DNA of 64,000 nt from contig NZ_MDKE01000022.1 in the NCBI RefSeq assembly GCF_001870485.1, positions 1 to 64,000 of the forward strand. The letters are read 5' to 3'. Positions 1 through 9,529 of the stretch are shown here, in pieces; positions within the stretch are counted from its first letter, which is position 1, and every line of letters starts with the position of its first letter. A program made the translations under genes and the position numbers. This DNA is from Oceanisphaera psychrotolerans (GTDB lineage Bacteria > Pseudomonadota > Gammaproteobacteria > Enterobacterales > Aeromonadaceae). The notes under the pieces are model-generated. The model saw only the letters and a list, made by a program, of their open reading frames with translations. It made no database searches and had not been told where the DNA came from.

Positions 1-263
1 TTTTTGTTACCTTTGACGAACGGCTTGACATGCTGGGGCGGTAACAGCATGACTTGATGCCCTAGCTGTTGCAGCGTTCTCCCCCAATAATTGGAGCCGC
101 TGCAGGCTTCCATGGCGATGGGCACCTGAGGGTGCTGACTGAGCAGCTCCAGTACCTTGTGCCGGGCGACCTTGCGGTTGAACACCGCCTTGCCAGCTTG
201 ATTAATGCCACAAACCTGAATCACATTCTTTGCCAAATCGATACCAATAAGCGTAATGTTCAT
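1..263 (-). CDS. IS110-family transposase, N-terminal part (partial)
   Basis: The leftward frame starts at the ATG ending at 263 and stays open to the window edge, giving 87 residues. It opens with an RNase H-like strand, ITLIGIDLAKNVIQVCG, and continues with AMEACSGSNYWGR and LLPPQHVKPFVKGNK. These are hallmarks of the DEDD domain of IS110/IS1111 transposases; the first catalytic Asp is D9 and the Glu of MEACSG is the second acidic residue. These enzymes move the element as a circle using a DEDD/Ser active site, guided in the IS110 subgroup by an RNA made from the non-coding end. The C-terminal Ser domain and the far end lie outside the window. Family assignment is secure; subgroup (IS110 or IS1111) cannot be decided from this part. 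Confidence 0.9.
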   Translation of the reverse strand, partial: MNITLIGIDLAKNVIQVCGINQAGKAVFNRKVARHKVLELLSQHPQVPIAMEACSGSNYWGRTLQQLGHQVMLLPPQHVKPFVKGNK

Positions 264-340
264 AGTGGACACCTTTTGTGGTTATTTGAGCTTCAACCCA
301 AATATGGCGCATCGCGACGCCGGTTACACAAGAGGTGTCC
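264..340 (-). repeat. Inverted repeat just upstream of the IS110 transposase start
   Basis: GGACACCTTTTGTG at 267-280 and CACAAGAGGTGTCC at 326-339 are inverted copies (13 of 14 matches) about 45 bases apart. They directly precede the transposase ATG, so a transcript from upstream would fold over the start region. IS1111-type elements have short subterminal inverted repeats, and IS110-type elements encode a guide RNA in this region. Which applies, and where the element ends, cannot be fixed from one copy. Confidence 0.5.
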
Positions 341-585
341 ATCTCATCATCCCTGGGGGCCCTTTGCCCTCCTTGGTTGAGCACGGAGTTGACGGTCAGT
401 ATCTGACAGGGCTGCACAGCAGCTTCACGAAGTGGCAGCGGGGATTGCCGGAGTCGACCGTCAAATGCCAAGGATGGCATTTGCTGAGCGCCCCATGGAT
501 GGGCTTGAAGCGTGTCGGCGGAGCGTAATCGCGCTGCTGCTTCGCATGACGGTCATTCTCAATGAGTTGTGACTAAAAGGCAGGC
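340..585. other. Gene-free stretch with palindromic element 1
   Basis: No credible gene lies between the IS110 start and the end of ruvX. About 440-535 belongs to the dispersed palindromic family described at 9081-9180. It has an inner hairpin at 462-483 (ATGCCA/TGGCAT arms) and a right arm GTCGGCGGAGC at 514-524, but a degraded left arm. Bases 340-440 are unassigned and could be the non-coding IS110 end. Confidence 0.45.
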
Positions 586-1017
586 TTATGGCTTACAGCT
601 ACCCGAAGGGTCTTCCATCCAGGACTCCAGGATCAACTGGGCCGAGACCGCATCCACCGCATCTTTACCCAGCGCCTTGTAGCCACCGGCTTCAAACAGG
701 AGGGCACGGGCATCGGTGGTGGTCAGGCGTTCGTCCTGCAGCTCGACCCTGATGCCGAAGCGACCGTGCAGGCGGTTGGCAAACTTGCGGGCACGGCGGC
801 TGATGTCCTGCTCGGTCCCGTCCATGTTGAGCGGCAGCCCTACCACCAGCAGATCCGGTTGCCACTCTTTCAGCAAGGCCGCAATCTGATCCCAGTTGGG
901 TACCCCTTCGTTGGCCTTCAGCGCCAGTAGGGGACGGGCCGAGGCGGTGAGCTGCTGGCCTACCGCCACCCCGATGCTTTTCATGCCGTAGTCGAAGCCC
1001 AGCAAGGTCAGGCTCAT
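586..1017 (-). CDS. yqgF: YqgF/RuvX Holliday-junction resolvase-like RNase H-fold protein
   Basis: 143 residues, close to the usual 138-140. The N-terminus ([19 protein letters not shown]) carries the family's first catalytic Asp in FDYG, the middle has [12 protein letters not shown], and the C-terminus has [12 protein letters not shown] with further acidic residues. In E. coli this nuclease acts in 16S rRNA 5' processing; a Holliday-junction role is by homology. The start at 1017 was chosen because its ATG overlaps the algH stop as ATGA and because it begins at the family N-terminus; a longer frame extends upstream inside algH. It is the last gene of the endA-rsmE-gshB-yqgE-yqgF cluster, the E. 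coli order. Confidence 0.95.
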   Translation of the reverse strand: MSLTLLGFDYGMKSIGVAVGQQLTASARPLLALKANEGVPNWDQIAALLKEWQPDLLVVGLPLNMDGTEQDISRRARKFANRLHGRFGIRVELQDERLTTTDARALLFEAGGYKALGKDAVDAVSAQLILESWMEDPSGSCKP

Positions 1018-1568
1018 GCGTGACCCACCTGAGACGACAGATGACGGGCGTCTATGCCGAGGCGGGCGATGGCTTGCTGCCAGCGCTGGGCGAGGGGGGT
1101 ATCGAAGATCAGCCCGGTGTCGGCGGGAATGGTCAGCCAGCTGTTTTCTGTCAGCTCCTGCTCCAGTTGCCCCGGAGTCCAACCCGCATAGCCGAGGGCA
1201 ACCAGGTAGTGTTCGGGCGCCTGTTCGGTGCCGAGCGTCTGCAATACGTCCGGCGAGGTGGTGATCATCAGGTTATCGGCCAGCAGCTGACTGGAGCTGA
1301 ACCCTTCCACCGGAGTGTGCAGTACAAAGCCCCGGTCGGCCGCGACTGGCCCGCCCTGCAGTACCGGCTTGTCCATCTCGGGCACATCGTCCGGCTGCAT
1401 CTCCAGCTGATGCAACAGTTCATGCAGCGGCATATCGATGGGAATGTTGATCACCAGCCCCATGGCGCCTTCGTCGTTGTGTTCGCAGATATAGGTCACG
1501 GAGCCGGCGAAGAAGGGATCCTTGAGGCTGGGCATGGCGATAAGAAAATGATGTTGCAGTGAGTCCAT
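1014..1568 (-). CDS. yqgE: YqgE/AlgH family protein
   Basis: 184 residues, the usual length. It begins [20 protein letters not shown] and contains [19 protein letters not shown], both diagnostic of the UPF0301 family. The biochemical role is not settled; the name AlgH comes from an alginate regulation phenotype in Pseudomonas. The gene almost always sits next to yqgF, and here the two overlap by four bases, which suggests coupled translation. It lies 69 bases downstream of gshB in the same direction. Confidence 0.95.
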   Translation of the reverse strand: MDSLQHHFLIAMPSLKDPFFAGSVTYICEHNDEGAMGLVINIPIDMPLHELLHQLEMQPDDVPEMDKPVLQGGPVAADRGFVLHTPVEGFSSSQLLADNLMITTSPDVLQTLGTEQAPEHYLVALGYAGWTPGQLEQELTENSWLTIPADTGLIFDTPLAQRWQQAIARLGIDARHLSSQVGHA

Positions 1569-1637
1569 GTCATCTCGTCTTGGGTCGGTAACGGCCCCGC
1601 CGGCACAGGGCTGGCGGGGGCGGTCAGGGTCCTGCTG

Positions 1638-2585
1638 TCAGGACAGGCGTTTTTCGATGGCGTCCATCAGCATGCCGGAGATGTTCACCGGAAAGGCCGC
1701 CTCGATTTCCCGTACACAGGTCGGGCTGGTGACATTCACCTCGGTCAGTTTATCACCGATAATATCCAGCCCTACGAAGATCAGGCCTTTTTCCTTGAGT
1801 ATCGGGCCCAGGGCCTCGGCGATGCGGCGATCGCTGTCGCTCAGGGGACGGGCTTCGCCCCGGCCTCCGGCGGCCAGATTGCCGCGGGTTTCACCGCCCT
1901 GGGGAATGCGTGCCAGGCAGTAGGGAACCGGTTCGCCATCCACCACCAGCACGCGCTTGTCGCCGTCCTTGATGGCGGGCAGATAGGCCTGCACCATGCA
2001 ATAGCGGCTGCCGTGTTCGGTGAGCGTTTCGATGATCACCCCCAGGTTGGGATCGTCCTCTTTCACCCGGAAAATCGAGGCGCCACCCATGCCGTCGAGC
2101 GGCTTGATGATGATATCTTTGTGCTCCTGATGAAAGGCGCGGATATCACTGGCCTTGCGGCTGACCAGGGTGGTGGGGGTGTGTTCCGAAAACCAGGCGG
2201 TATAGAGTTTCTCGTTGGCGTCCCGCAGGCTTTGGGGCTTGTTGACGATCAGGGTGCCTTCGCCCTCGGCCCGCTCCAGCAGGTAGGTGGCGTAGATATA
2301 CTCGGTATCGAAGGGAGGATCCTTGCGCATCAGGATCACGTCGAGCGAGCTCAATGGCTGGCGCACGGCGTCTTCCAGGGTGAACCACTGGCTGGCGTCT
2401 TCCTTTACGGTCAGCCGGGCCATGTGGCCGAAGGCTTCCCCGTCGCGCAGGCTCAGGTCACTCATCTCCATATACCACAGCTCGTAGCCCCGGTGCTGGG
2501 CTTCCAGCAGCATGGCGAAGCTGGTGTCTTTCTTGATGTTGATGGACTGGATGGGGTCCATCACGATACCCAGTTTAATGGTCAT
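1638..2585 (-). CDS. gshB: Glutathione synthetase
   Basis: 315 residues (E. coli 316). It catalyses the ATP-dependent second step of glutathione synthesis, joining gamma-glutamylcysteine and glycine. The start [12 protein letters not shown] matches the family, and ATP-grasp features are visible: [16 protein letters not shown], the loop [16 protein letters not shown] and the C-terminal [11 protein letters not shown]-type segment (here [15 protein letters not shown]). The ATG ending at 2585 overlaps the rsmE stop (ATGA), which favours it over an in-frame start seven codons upstream. The enzyme is cytosolic. Confidence 0.97.
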   Translation of the reverse strand: MTIKLGIVMDPIQSINIKKDTSFAMLLEAQHRGYELWYMEMSDLSLRDGEAFGHMARLTVKEDASQWFTLEDAVRQPLSSLDVILMRKDPPFDTEYIYATYLLERAEGEGTLIVNKPQSLRDANEKLYTAWFSEHTPTTLVSRKASDIRAFHQEHKDIIIKPLDGMGGASIFRVKEDDPNLGVIIETLTEHGSRYCMVQAYLPAIKDGDKRVLVVDGEPVPYCLARIPQGGETRGNLAAGGRGEARPLSDSDRRIAEALGPILKEKGLIFVGLDIIGDKLTEVNVTSPTCVREIEAAFPVNISGMLMDAIEKRLS

Positions 2586-3313
2586 GCAAGATCTCCAAAT
2601 CGGCATTGCAGGGCGGTGATGGCGGTCAGCGCCGCGGTTTCGGTTCTCAGTACCCGGGGGCCGAGTAGTATATCAATAAAGTCGTGCTCACGGGCCCGGG
2701 TTATTTCTTCATCGGACAGACCGCCCTCTGGCCCCACCAACAGTCTGATGCCGGCTTCGGGGGCGGGCAAGGTGCCGACGCTGTATTTGGCTCTCGGATG
2801 CAGATTGAGCCTGAGATCGGTGGTTTCTTCTGCCAGCCACTGCTCCAGGGCCATGGCCGGGCGGATCTCGGGAATGCGGTTGCGGCCACATTGCTCGCAG
2901 GCGGCGATGGCGATGCTCTGCCATTGCTGCAGCTTCTTTTCCAGCCGTTCGCCGGAGAGTTTGACGCCGCAGCGGCTGGAAAACAGCGGGGTGATCACGT
3001 TGACGCCCAGCTCCACCGATTTCTGGATGGTGAATTCCATCTTGTCGCCGCGGCTGATCACCTGCCCCAGATGAAAATGCAACGGCGACTCGCTGTCGGC
3101 CGCCTCGAAGTCGCCGACCCGCACCCGGACCGATTTCTTGTCCGCCTGCAGGATTTCGGCCTGATACTGGCCGCCCTGACCGTTGAACAGCACCAGTTGC
3201 TGACCGGGCTGCATGCGCAGCACCCGGCCGACATGGTTGGCACCGTCTTCCGACAGTGCCAGCTCAAGGCCGCAAGACAGCGCGGCGGGCTCATGGATTC
3301 GGGGTATACGCAT
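2582..3313 (-). CDS. rsmE: 16S rRNA m3U1498 methyltransferase
   Basis: 243 residues, as in E. coli. It methylates U1498 of 16S rRNA using S-adenosylmethionine. The N-terminal PUA-like part begins MRIPRIHEP. The SPOUT fold carries the SAM-binding knot motifs [14 protein letters not shown] and [15 protein letters not shown] near the C-terminus. The first 23 bases overlap the 3' end of endA and the stop overlaps gshB, consistent with one transcript. Confidence 0.97.
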   Translation of the reverse strand: MRIPRIHEPAALSCGLELALSEDGANHVGRVLRMQPGQQLVLFNGQGGQYQAEILQADKKSVRVRVGDFEAADSESPLHFHLGQVISRGDKMEFTIQKSVELGVNVITPLFSSRCGVKLSGERLEKKLQQWQSIAIAACEQCGRNRIPEIRPAMALEQWLAEETTDLRLNLHPRAKYSVGTLPAPEAGIRLLVGPEGGLSDEEITRAREHDFIDILLGPRVLRTETAALTAITALQCRFGDLA

Positions 3314-3995
3314 AATGTTCGCATTGCTCCTTCACAAAGGGGTTGCGGTTGCCCTGGATAGTGCCGATACGATGATCCCGTTCACACTCCCAGTCGCTGG
3401 CCGGATACTGCCGGTTCCAGACTTCAAACAGCTTGAGTTGCTGCGCGGCAATTTTCAGTTGGTATTGCTGTTGCATGTACAGGTAGGTGCGGGCGATGGC
3501 CCCCCGGCTTTCCATGGGAGGCTGCGCCTTGCGGCCCTTGAAGTCGACCAGCATCTGACAGCGACCATACTGGTTCGGCTTGCCGTTCCATTCGGAAAAA
3601 CGGTAATTGGAGCGGTCGCCGTTCACCTCACCCACCGCCGGTACCAGATTATGCAGATCGCCCTCCATCTGCTTGAACAGCGTATCGTTGCGGGTGCAGT
3701 TCTTGCGGCCCCCCTGTTGCCAGCATTGGCGCTGATGACCGAACTCCCAGGCCGGGACCACGTGTTCCCATTCGACACGGCTGGCCCGTTTTTGCTGTTT
3801 GCGGACCTGGTAGCCGCAGCGTTCCAGATCCGGTATCAGCTTCTTGCCGGTGACGTCGATGGGGCAACCGCAGTAAAAGGTCACCGGGTAATCGTTGTAA
3901 ATATCGGGGGCGACTTTCTTGGCCTGACGAAAGGACAAGGCGTCCCCATGGGCCAGCCAGGAGCTGAAGCCCAGAAGTAGAATGAGATAGCGCAC
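3291..3995 (-). CDS. endA: Endonuclease I (periplasmic DNase)
   Basis: 234 residues with a signal peptide ([17 protein letters not shown], cleaved near residue 18), so it is exported to the periplasm. The His-Me-finger core is visible in [13 protein letters not shown], followed by [32 protein letters not shown]. Many cysteines (CGCPIDV, ERCGYQ, RQCWQQ, KNCT) fit the disulphide-rich EndA/NucM/Vvn family. It degrades double-stranded DNA non-specifically. It is the first gene of the leftward cluster ending in yqgF. Confidence 0.95.
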   Translation of the reverse strand: MRYLILLLGFSSWLAHGDALSFRQAKKVAPDIYNDYPVTFYCGCPIDVTGKKLIPDLERCGYQVRKQQKRASRVEWEHVVPAWEFGHQRQCWQQGGRKNCTRNDTLFKQMEGDLHNLVPAVGEVNGDRSNYRFSEWNGKPNQYGRCQMLVDFKGRKAQPPMESRGAIARTYLYMQQQYQLKIAAQQLKLFEVWNRQYPASDWECERDHRIGTIQGNRNPFVKEQCEHYAYTPNP

Positions 3996-4106
3996 GACTC
4001 GTTATTTATTATGGTGTAATGGCGGGGCAAGCTTATCATCCGGGACCGGGGCGGGGAAAGGGCTGGTGGCGGGAAGCGGGGACCGAAAGGGGTCCCCTGG
4101 GTACCG

Positions 4107-4577
4107 TTACAGCAGGGCCAGCATGGCCTCGGCGGAAGACACCTCGAACTTGCCCGGCGCTTCTACCTGCAAGGCGGTGACCACGCCATTGTCTGCCACC
4201 AGCGCAAAACGCTGGGCCCGCAGGCCACCGAATTCACCGGTGTCTTTGGCCAGCCCCAGCGCCTGGGTAAAGGTACCGGCACCGTCGGCCAGCATGGTGA
4301 TGGCGCCGGCATTCTGGGCCTGCTGCCAGGCGCGCATCACGAAGGCATCGTTGACCGACAGGCAATACAGGCTCACGCCCTTGGCCTCGAACTGGTCAGC
4401 CAGCGCGACAAAACCGGGTAAATGGGCCTTGGAGCAGGTGGGCGTAAAGGCGCCGGGTACGGCGAAGATAACCACCTTCTTGCCGCCAAAGAGCGCGGTG
4501 CTGTCGGCCTCGGTCTTGCCGGCGTCGGTGATAAAGGTAAAGCTCTGTGCGGGCAATTGTTCGCCAATCTTGATCAT
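4107..4577 (-). CDS. Prx5-type peroxiredoxin
   Basis: 156 residues. The peroxidatic site is PGAFTPTCSKAHLP, with the reactive cysteine at C48 and the supporting Thr and Pro of the TPTCS motif. This places it in the Prx5 (AhpE/PMP20) subfamily, which reduces hydrogen peroxide and alkyl hydroperoxides with thiol donors such as glutathione or glutaredoxin. Only one conserved cysteine is seen and no glutaredoxin domain is fused. It sits between endA and sprT, where E. coli has no such gene. A GGAAAG sequence precedes the ATG. Confidence 0.92.
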   Translation of the reverse strand: MIKIGEQLPAQSFTFITDAGKTEADSTALFGGKKVVIFAVPGAFTPTCSKAHLPGFVALADQFEAKGVSLYCLSVNDAFVMRAWQQAQNAGAITMLADGAGTFTQALGLAKDTGEFGGLRAQRFALVADNGVVTALQVEAPGKFEVSSAEAMLALL

Positions 4578-4641
4578 GGGACTTTCCTTCTGGTGGTGTC
4601 GGTCACGGATAAGTCATGCAGCATAACAGACATGGTGCTGT

Positions 4642-4743
4642 CGTCATTCCCGCGAAGGCGGGAATCCAGGGCTTGTGGCGCAGAACGGCCAGGCTGCGAG
4701 TCGCCAGCAAAGGCACTGGACCCCCGCTTTCGCGAGGGTGACG
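4642..4743. repeat. Paired inverted repeat with CCCGC-GAAG-GCGGG hairpins
   Basis: CGTCATTCCCGCGAAGGCGG begins at 4642, and its diverged inverted partner with CCCGCTTTCGCGAGGG ends at 4743. Each arm is itself a hairpin, so the 102-base unit is a palindrome of palindromes. Similar units with the ATTCCCGCG core are common between genes in proteobacteria. A related single hairpin (GTCATCTC/GAGATGAC) lies at 12304-12330. Confidence 0.75.
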
Positions 4744-4779
4744 AGAAAGACAAACCAGCCCCAGAATCCACATCGGTTA

Positions 4780-5274
4780 TTAGATCTTACTTAACGACAA
4801 CAGTGTATTGCAATGCAGGCATTGATAGCGCTGCTTGCCACGCTGAATATTATTATGACGGCGCTGGCTCAGTCGATGTTGACGACAGTCGCACTGGTAG
4901 CCGAACGTCGGCGCCACCTTGGCGGTGTCCAGTCGATGCCGGGTATGCGGCTGAAGTCCGAACACCGACTGCATGATGTGCTGCCATTCCTTGCCGTGCG
5001 GCCTGACCTTGCCGTAGCAGGCAAAAGCGACCAGATGCGCCACTTCATGGGGGATGATGTCCGTCATGAAGTCGGTCTCGTTGTCGGCCAGCAGCACCGG
5101 GTTGAAGCGCAGCTCCCAGCGTTCCAGCCAGGCCGAACCGGCGATGCGGCCGCGCTGGTTGAAGTTGACGACGGGGAACGAAAATTCGCGGTCCAGTTTT
5201 TGGCCGGTGAGGGTGAGGCAGTATTCAACACGGTCCAGTACCTGTTGGCGCAGTGTTTGGCTTGGCTGGTTCAT
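4780..5274 (-). CDS. sprT: SprT-family zinc metalloprotease-like protein
   Basis: 164 residues (E. coli 165). The zinc protease motif HEVAH is at residues 76-80, with a third ligand likely in the following helix (GKEWQ). A C-terminal Zn-ribbon is visible as CDC at 128-130 and CLHC at 152-155. SprT is the bacterial relative of SPRTN proteases; its bacterial substrate is unclear. The start MNQPSQTLRQQ matches the usual N-terminus; an upstream in-frame ATG would add 28 unconserved residues. The sprT-endA neighbourhood is as in E. coli, apart from the inserted peroxiredoxin. Confidence 0.93.
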   Translation of the reverse strand: MNQPSQTLRQQVLDRVEYCLTLTGQKLDREFSFPVVNFNQRGRIAGSAWLERWELRFNPVLLADNETDFMTDIIPHEVAHLVAFACYGKVRPHGKEWQHIMQSVFGLQPHTRHRLDTAKVAPTFGYQCDCRQHRLSQRRHNNIQRGKQRYQCLHCNTLLSLSKI

Positions 5275-5352
5275 GGATAAGATAAACAGATGACAGTTGG
5301 CTGCATGCTGTGCGGGACTTTGCACTGGAAGATGCCATTCAGTGTGAAAGGA

Positions 5353-5454
5353 GGACAAAGGGTGCCGCTCCAGCGACCGTCACATGCCATGGATGGCATG
5401 TGCGAGCTCACAAGGAAGTGCTTGTTGCGTGTCGCTGGAGAGGTTCCTTTGTCC
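5353..5454. repeat. Dispersed palindromic element 2
   Basis: The outer arms are GGACAAAGGG at 5353 with CCTTTGTCC ending at 5454, then GCTCCAGCGAC (5367-5377) with GTCGCTGGAG (5431-5440). Inside are a hairpin at 5381-5402 (CACATGCC/GGCATGTG) and a second weaker one. It is a copy of the family at 9081-9180 and lies between sprT and metK. Confidence 0.8.
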
Positions 5455-5496
5455 GATGACATCATGAGGCTCAGCAAACAATCTGTATGAATAGGT

Positions 5497-5525
5497 AAAA
5501 AAAGGGGAAGCGTTTGCTTCCCCTT
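5497..5525 (-). terminator. Rho-independent terminator of metK
   Basis: Read leftward, a perfect 10-bp stem (AAGGGGAAGC / GCTTCCCCTT, 5516-5525 and 5502-5511) with a four-base loop is followed by a run of T. It begins six bases after the metK stop. Confidence 0.9.
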
Positions 5526-5530
5526 GATGC

Positions 5531-6688
5531 TTACTTCAGGCCGGCGGCGTCGCGCAGCAGTTCGGCCTTGTCGGTCGCTTCCCAGGGGAATTCGTCCCGA
5601 CCGAAGTGGCCGTAGGCGGCGGTGGACTGGTAGATGGGACGGTTCAGGTCCAGCATCTGGATCAGGCCATAAGGACGCAGATCGAAGTGCTCGCGCACCA
5701 GGGCGTCGATCAGCTCCTCGGACACCTTGCCGGTGCCGAAGGTTTCCACGCTGATGGACGTCGGCTCGGCCACGCCGATGGCGTAGGACACCTGAATTTC
5801 ACAGCGGTCGGCCAGACCGGCGGCGACGATGTTCTTGGCCACGTAACGGGCGGCGTAGGCGGCGGAGCGATCCACCTTGGACGGATCCTTGCCGGAGAAG
5901 GCGCCACCACCGTGACGAGCCATGCCGCCGTAGGTGTCGACGATGATCTTGCGTCCGGTCAGGCCGCAGTCACCCATGGGGCCACCGATAATGAACTGGC
6001 CGGTCGGGTTGATGAAGTACTTGGTGTTCTTGGTCAGCCACTCGGCCGGCAGCACCGGCTTGATGATCAGCTCCATCACCGCTTCGCGCAGGGTCGCCTG
6101 ATCGATGTCCGGGCCGTGCTGGGTTGACAGTACCACGGCGTCGATGGCCACCGGCTTGCCGTCTTCGTAGACGAAGGTCACCTGGGACTTGGCGTCCGGA
6201 CGCAGCCAGGGCAGTTCCTTGGCCTTGCGCACATGGGTCTGGCGCTTGACCAGGCGATGGGCGTAGGTGATGGGCGCGGGCATCAGCACGTCGGTTTCGT
6301 TGGACGCATAACCGAACATCAGGCCCTGATCGCCGGCACCCTGGGCATAGGGGTCGGCATCTTCCCGGTCTACGCCCATGGCGATATCCGGAGACTGTTT
6401 ACCAATGGCGTTGAGCACGGCGCAGCTGTCGCCGTCGAAACCCATCTCTGAGCTGGTGTAGCCGATATCGCGCACGGTGCGACGGGCCAGCTCTTCGATA
6501 TCGACCCAGGCGCTGGTGGAGATTTCACCACCCACGATCACCATGCCGGTCTTGACGTAGGTTTCGCAGGCCACGCGCGCCTTGGGATCCTGCTTGATGA
6601 TGGCATCCAGCACCGCATCGGAGATCTGATCGGCAATTTTGTCCGGATGACCTTCGGATACGGACTCGGAGGTAAACAGTCTGGCCAT
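5531..6688 (-). CDS. metK: S-adenosylmethionine synthetase
   Basis: 385 residues (E. coli 384). It makes S-adenosylmethionine from methionine and ATP in the cytosol. Signature motifs: [19 protein letters not shown] at the N-terminus, [12 protein letters not shown] in the middle and [20 protein letters not shown] after it. It is transcribed away from tktA. On the leftward strand at about 6793-6813 there is a weak pair of MetJ-like octamers (AGATGTGC-AGACGACT), too poor to claim regulation by MetJ. Confidence 0.98.
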   Translation of the reverse strand: MARLFTSESVSEGHPDKIADQISDAVLDAIIKQDPKARVACETYVKTGMVIVGGEISTSAWVDIEELARRTVRDIGYTSSEMGFDGDSCAVLNAIGKQSPDIAMGVDREDADPYAQGAGDQGLMFGYASNETDVLMPAPITYAHRLVKRQTHVRKAKELPWLRPDAKSQVTFVYEDGKPVAIDAVVLSTQHGPDIDQATLREAVMELIIKPVLPAEWLTKNTKYFINPTGQFIIGGPMGDCGLTGRKIIVDTYGGMARHGGGAFSGKDPSKVDRSAAYAARYVAKNIVAAGLADRCEIQVSYAIGVAEPTSISVETFGTGKVSEELIDALVREHFDLRPYGLIQMLDLNRPIYQSTAAYGHFGRDEFPWEATDKAELLRDAAGLK

Positions 6689-6912
6689 GATTCTTTCCTA
6701 ACTTTAATTAATCTGGGGTGTAATGACGCGCCATCATGGCGGTATTAACATCTGGATGGCTATTCTAGAGAGGCACCGCACCGATTGCCAGTAAAAAGTC
6801 GTCTGCACATCTTGTTTGCCCGCGGGAGATTAGATTTGCGCCATCTGGCAGTCTTTGGGACAATACCGGCGTTTCTTCACCCCTTTCAAGTTAATGTTCT
6901 CAGGAGATGTCG

Positions 6913-8913
6913 ATGCCTTCTCGTCAAGTGCTGGCCAATGCCGTGCGTGCACTCAGTATGGATGCGGTACAGAAAGCCAATTCCGGTCACCCTGGTGCCC
7001 CCATGGGTATGGCGGATATCGCCGAGGTGTTGTGGCGTGATTACCTCAAGCACAACCCCGGCAACCCCAACTGGGCCGACCGTGACCGCTTCATTCTGTC
7101 CAACGGTCACGGCTCCATGTTGCTGTACTCCCTGCTGCACCTGACCGGTTATGAACTGTCCATCGACGATCTCAAACAGTTCCGCCAACTGCACTCCAAG
7201 ACTCCGGGTCATCCCGAGTACGGCTATGCGCCGGGTATCGAAACCACCACCGGCCCCCTGGGTCAGGGCATCACCAACGCCGTGGGCATGGCCATCGCCG
7301 AAAAATCCCTGGCCGCCCAGTTCAACCGCCCCGGCCATGAAGTAGTAGACCACCACACCTACACCTTCCTGGGCGACGGCTGTCTGATGGAAGGTATCTC
7401 CCACGAAGCCTGCTCCCTGGCCGGTACTCTGGGTCTGGGCAAGCTGATTGCCTTCTGGGATGACAACGGCATCTCCATCGACGGTCACGTCGACGGCTGG
7501 TTCAGCGACGATACCCCCAAGCGTTTCGAGTCTTACGGCTGGCAGGTAATCGCCAACGTGGACGGCCATGACAGCGCCGCCCTGGCCGCCGCCATCGACG
7601 CCGCCCGCGCCGATACCGCTCGTCCGACCCTGATCTGCTGCAAGACCGTGATCGGTTTTGGCTCGCCCAACAAGGGCGGCACTCACGACTGTCACGGTGC
7701 CCCCCTGGGCGAGGCGGAAATCGCCGCCACCCGTGAACAGCTGGGCTGGAGCCATGCTCCGTTTGAAATTCCTGCCGACATCTATGCCGACTGGAATGCC
7801 AAAGACAAGGGTGCTTCCGCCGAAGCCGCCTGGAACGAGCAGTTCGCCGCCTATGCCGCTGCCTATCCGGAACTGGCTGCCGAGTTCAAGCGTCGCGTTA
7901 ATGGCGATCTGCCGGCCGACTGGGCTGCCCAGAGTGCCGACTTCATCAAGACCCTGCAGGCCAACCCGGCCAAGATTGCCACCCGCAAGGCGTCCCAGAA
8001 TGCCCTGGATGCTTTCGGTGCCATTCTGCCCGAACTGCTCGGCGGCAGCGCCGATCTGGCCCCCAGCAACCTGACCATGCACAAGGCCTCTCAGCCGATC
8101 AGCGCCGAAGACGCCAGCGGTAACTACCTGCACTACGGTGTGCGCGAGTTCGGCATGAGCGCCATCATGAACGGCATCGCCCTGCACGGTGGTTTCGTGC
8201 CTTACGGCGGCACCTTCCTGATGTTCGTGGAATATGCCCGCAACGCCCTGCGCATGGCGGCGCTGATGAAGCAGCGCTCCATCTTCGTTTATACCCACGA
8301 CTCCATCGGTCTGGGTGAAGACGGCCCGACTCACCAGCCGGTGGAGCAGATTGCTTCGCTGCGTCTGACCCCGAACATGAGCACCTGGCGCCCCTGTGAT
8401 CAGGTTGAGTCTGCCGTGGCCTGGAAACATGCCATCGAGCGCAAGGACGGCCCGACCTCGCTGATCTTCTCCCGTCAGAACCTGGGTCAGGTCGATCGCA
8501 CCGACGCCCAGCTGGCCGATGTGGCCAAAGGCGGCTATGTGCTGAAAGACTGCGCCGGCACGCCCGAGCTGATCATCATCGCCACCGGCTCCGAAGTGGA
8601 ACTGGCGGTAGCCGCTTATGAGCAGCTGAGCGCCGACGGCAAGCAGGTACGAGTGGTGTCTCTGCCTTGTACCGATGTGTTCGATGCCCAGTCTGCCGAA
8701 TACAAGGAAAGCGTGCTGCCCGCCGCCGTGACCAAGCGTCTGGCGGTGGAAGCCGGCATTGCCGACTACTGGTACAAGTACGTAGGCTTCGGTGGTGACA
8801 TCATCGGCATGACCACCTTCGGCGAGTCGGCTCCGGCCGGTGACCTGTTCAAGCTGTTCGGCTTCACCGTCGACAACGTGGTAGAAAAGGCGAATGCCCT
8901 GTTAGGCAAGTAA
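6913..8913 (+). CDS. tktA: Transketolase
   Basis: 666 residues. This thiamine diphosphate enzyme of the non-oxidative pentose phosphate pathway moves two-carbon units between sugar phosphates. It begins [20 protein letters not shown]. The ThDP motif runs from GDGCLMEG to [10 protein letters not shown], and the C-terminal half carries [11 protein letters not shown]. The start at 6913 is preferred over the in-frame ATG at 6907 because AGGAG (6902-6906) lies six bases from the former and touches the latter. A strong terminator follows the stop. Confidence 0.97.
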   Translation: MPSRQVLANAVRALSMDAVQKANSGHPGAPMGMADIAEVLWRDYLKHNPGNPNWADRDRFILSNGHGSMLLYSLLHLTGYELSIDDLKQFRQLHSKTPGHPEYGYAPGIETTTGPLGQGITNAVGMAIAEKSLAAQFNRPGHEVVDHHTYTFLGDGCLMEGISHEACSLAGTLGLGKLIAFWDDNGISIDGHVDGWFSDDTPKRFESYGWQVIANVDGHDSAALAAAIDAARADTARPTLICCKTVIGFGSPNKGGTHDCHGAPLGEAEIAATREQLGWSHAPFEIPADIYADWNAKDKGASAEAAWNEQFAAYAAAYPELAAEFKRRVNGDLPADWAAQSADFIKTLQANPAKIATRKASQNALDAFGAILPELLGGSADLAPSNLTMHKASQPISAEDASGNYLHYGVREFGMSAIMNGIALHGGFVPYGGTFLMFVEYARNALRMAALMKQRSIFVYTHDSIGLGEDGPTHQPVEQIASLRLTPNMSTWRPCDQVESAVAWKHAIERKDGPTSLIFSRQNLGQVDRTDAQLADVAKGGYVLKDCAGTPELIIIATGSEVELAVAAYEQLSADGKQVRVVSLPCTDVFDAQSAEYKESVLPAAVTKRLAVEAGIADYWYKYVGFGGDIIGMTTFGESAPAGDLFKLFGFTVDNVVEKANALLGK

Positions 8914-8946
8914 GTTGGCCTAAAGCCCGAGCGTTAACCTTTTATG

Positions 8947-8975
8947 AAAAAACCGGCTGCGGCCGGTTTTTTTTT
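8947..8975 (+). terminator. Rho-independent terminator of tktA
   Basis: AACCGGC-TGCG-GCCGGTT hairpin followed by nine T, preceded by an A run, 34 bases after the tktA stop. Confidence 0.93.
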
Positions 8976-9080
8976 GTGCTTGAAGGGGAGGGGAACTGCA
9001 CCGTCTTTTGTAGCGGCCGCTTCTGCGCAGCATAACGTAAGTTATAAACAAATGATCTCTTTCATCTGGGCGTAAAGGTC

Positions 9081-9180
9081 GGACAAAGGGCCCGCTCCGC
9101 CGACACGCTATAAATACATCCGTGTACGCTCTCTGTTTCATCCCTGAAACAGAAGGTCGGCGGAGCAGATCCCTTTGTCC
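9081..9180. repeat. Dispersed palindromic element 3 (best-preserved copy)
   Basis: This 100-bp palindrome has outer arms GGACAAAGGG (9081-9090) and CCCTTTGTCC (9171-9180), and next arms GCTCCGCCGAC (9094-9104) and GTCGGCGGAGC (9156-9166), all perfect. An inner hairpin CTGTTTCATCCCTGAAACAG lies at 9132-9151. Copies 1, 2, 4 and 5 share the arms but differ inside. Copies 3 and 4 share the GTTTCA/TGAAAC hairpin; copies 1 and 2 share an ATGCCA/TGGCAT hairpin. Confidence 0.88.
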
Positions 9181-9529
9181 TCCCTGATGCTCCTGAATGG
9201 CCTGTTGGCAGAGGCCGCCGCATACGGCGGTATTTCCGTGGTTTTTTAATTGCACTTCACCGTTACTCCGTCCAAAATGGTCTCATTTGAAGTTAATTCG
9301 TATGTAAATTAATGAATAGGAAGTAGCGGTCTGAAAGCCTGATTTTTTATACCGTACCTTTTATGGCTCAGCTAAAGTGCTTGTATTGCTGCAGTCACTT
9401 GCTTATATGTGCTCGGTGATATTTTAAAAGACTTTTATTATCAATGGGTTGTAGCTGGCTTGTCCGTTGATACCGAGCACGACCAAGCAGAAATATGAGC
9501 ATGAGCGTATATGCGTAGTATTAAAAATG
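9181..9529. other. AT-rich gene-free stretch upstream of the cassette
   Basis: No gene could be supported here. Composition shifts to AT-rich from about 9250, before the cassette core site at 9529. GTGCTCGGT (9409-9417) and ACCGAGCAC (9472-9480) form a perfect 9-bp inverted repeat 54 bases apart; its role is unknown. Confidence 0.5.

Noticed and set aside
6689-6906. MetJ box array upstream of metK.
   Set aside because: Only one octamer is close to AGACGTCT and its neighbour matches about five of eight; below a believable operator.
6886-8430. A 514-codon open frame antisense to tktA, and similar long antisense frames over lon (31685-34045), polB (19821-22184) and the terminase gene (58483-60210).
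   Set aside because: They mirror codon bias of real GC-rich genes on the other strand, have no family signature and no ribosome sites.
8920-9255. Short open frames inside the palindromic elements (also 16432-16968 and 19593-19850) with look-alike peptides.
   Set aside because: The similarity comes from the repeated palindrome itself; no start signals, and the frames run into real genes or intergenic DNA.
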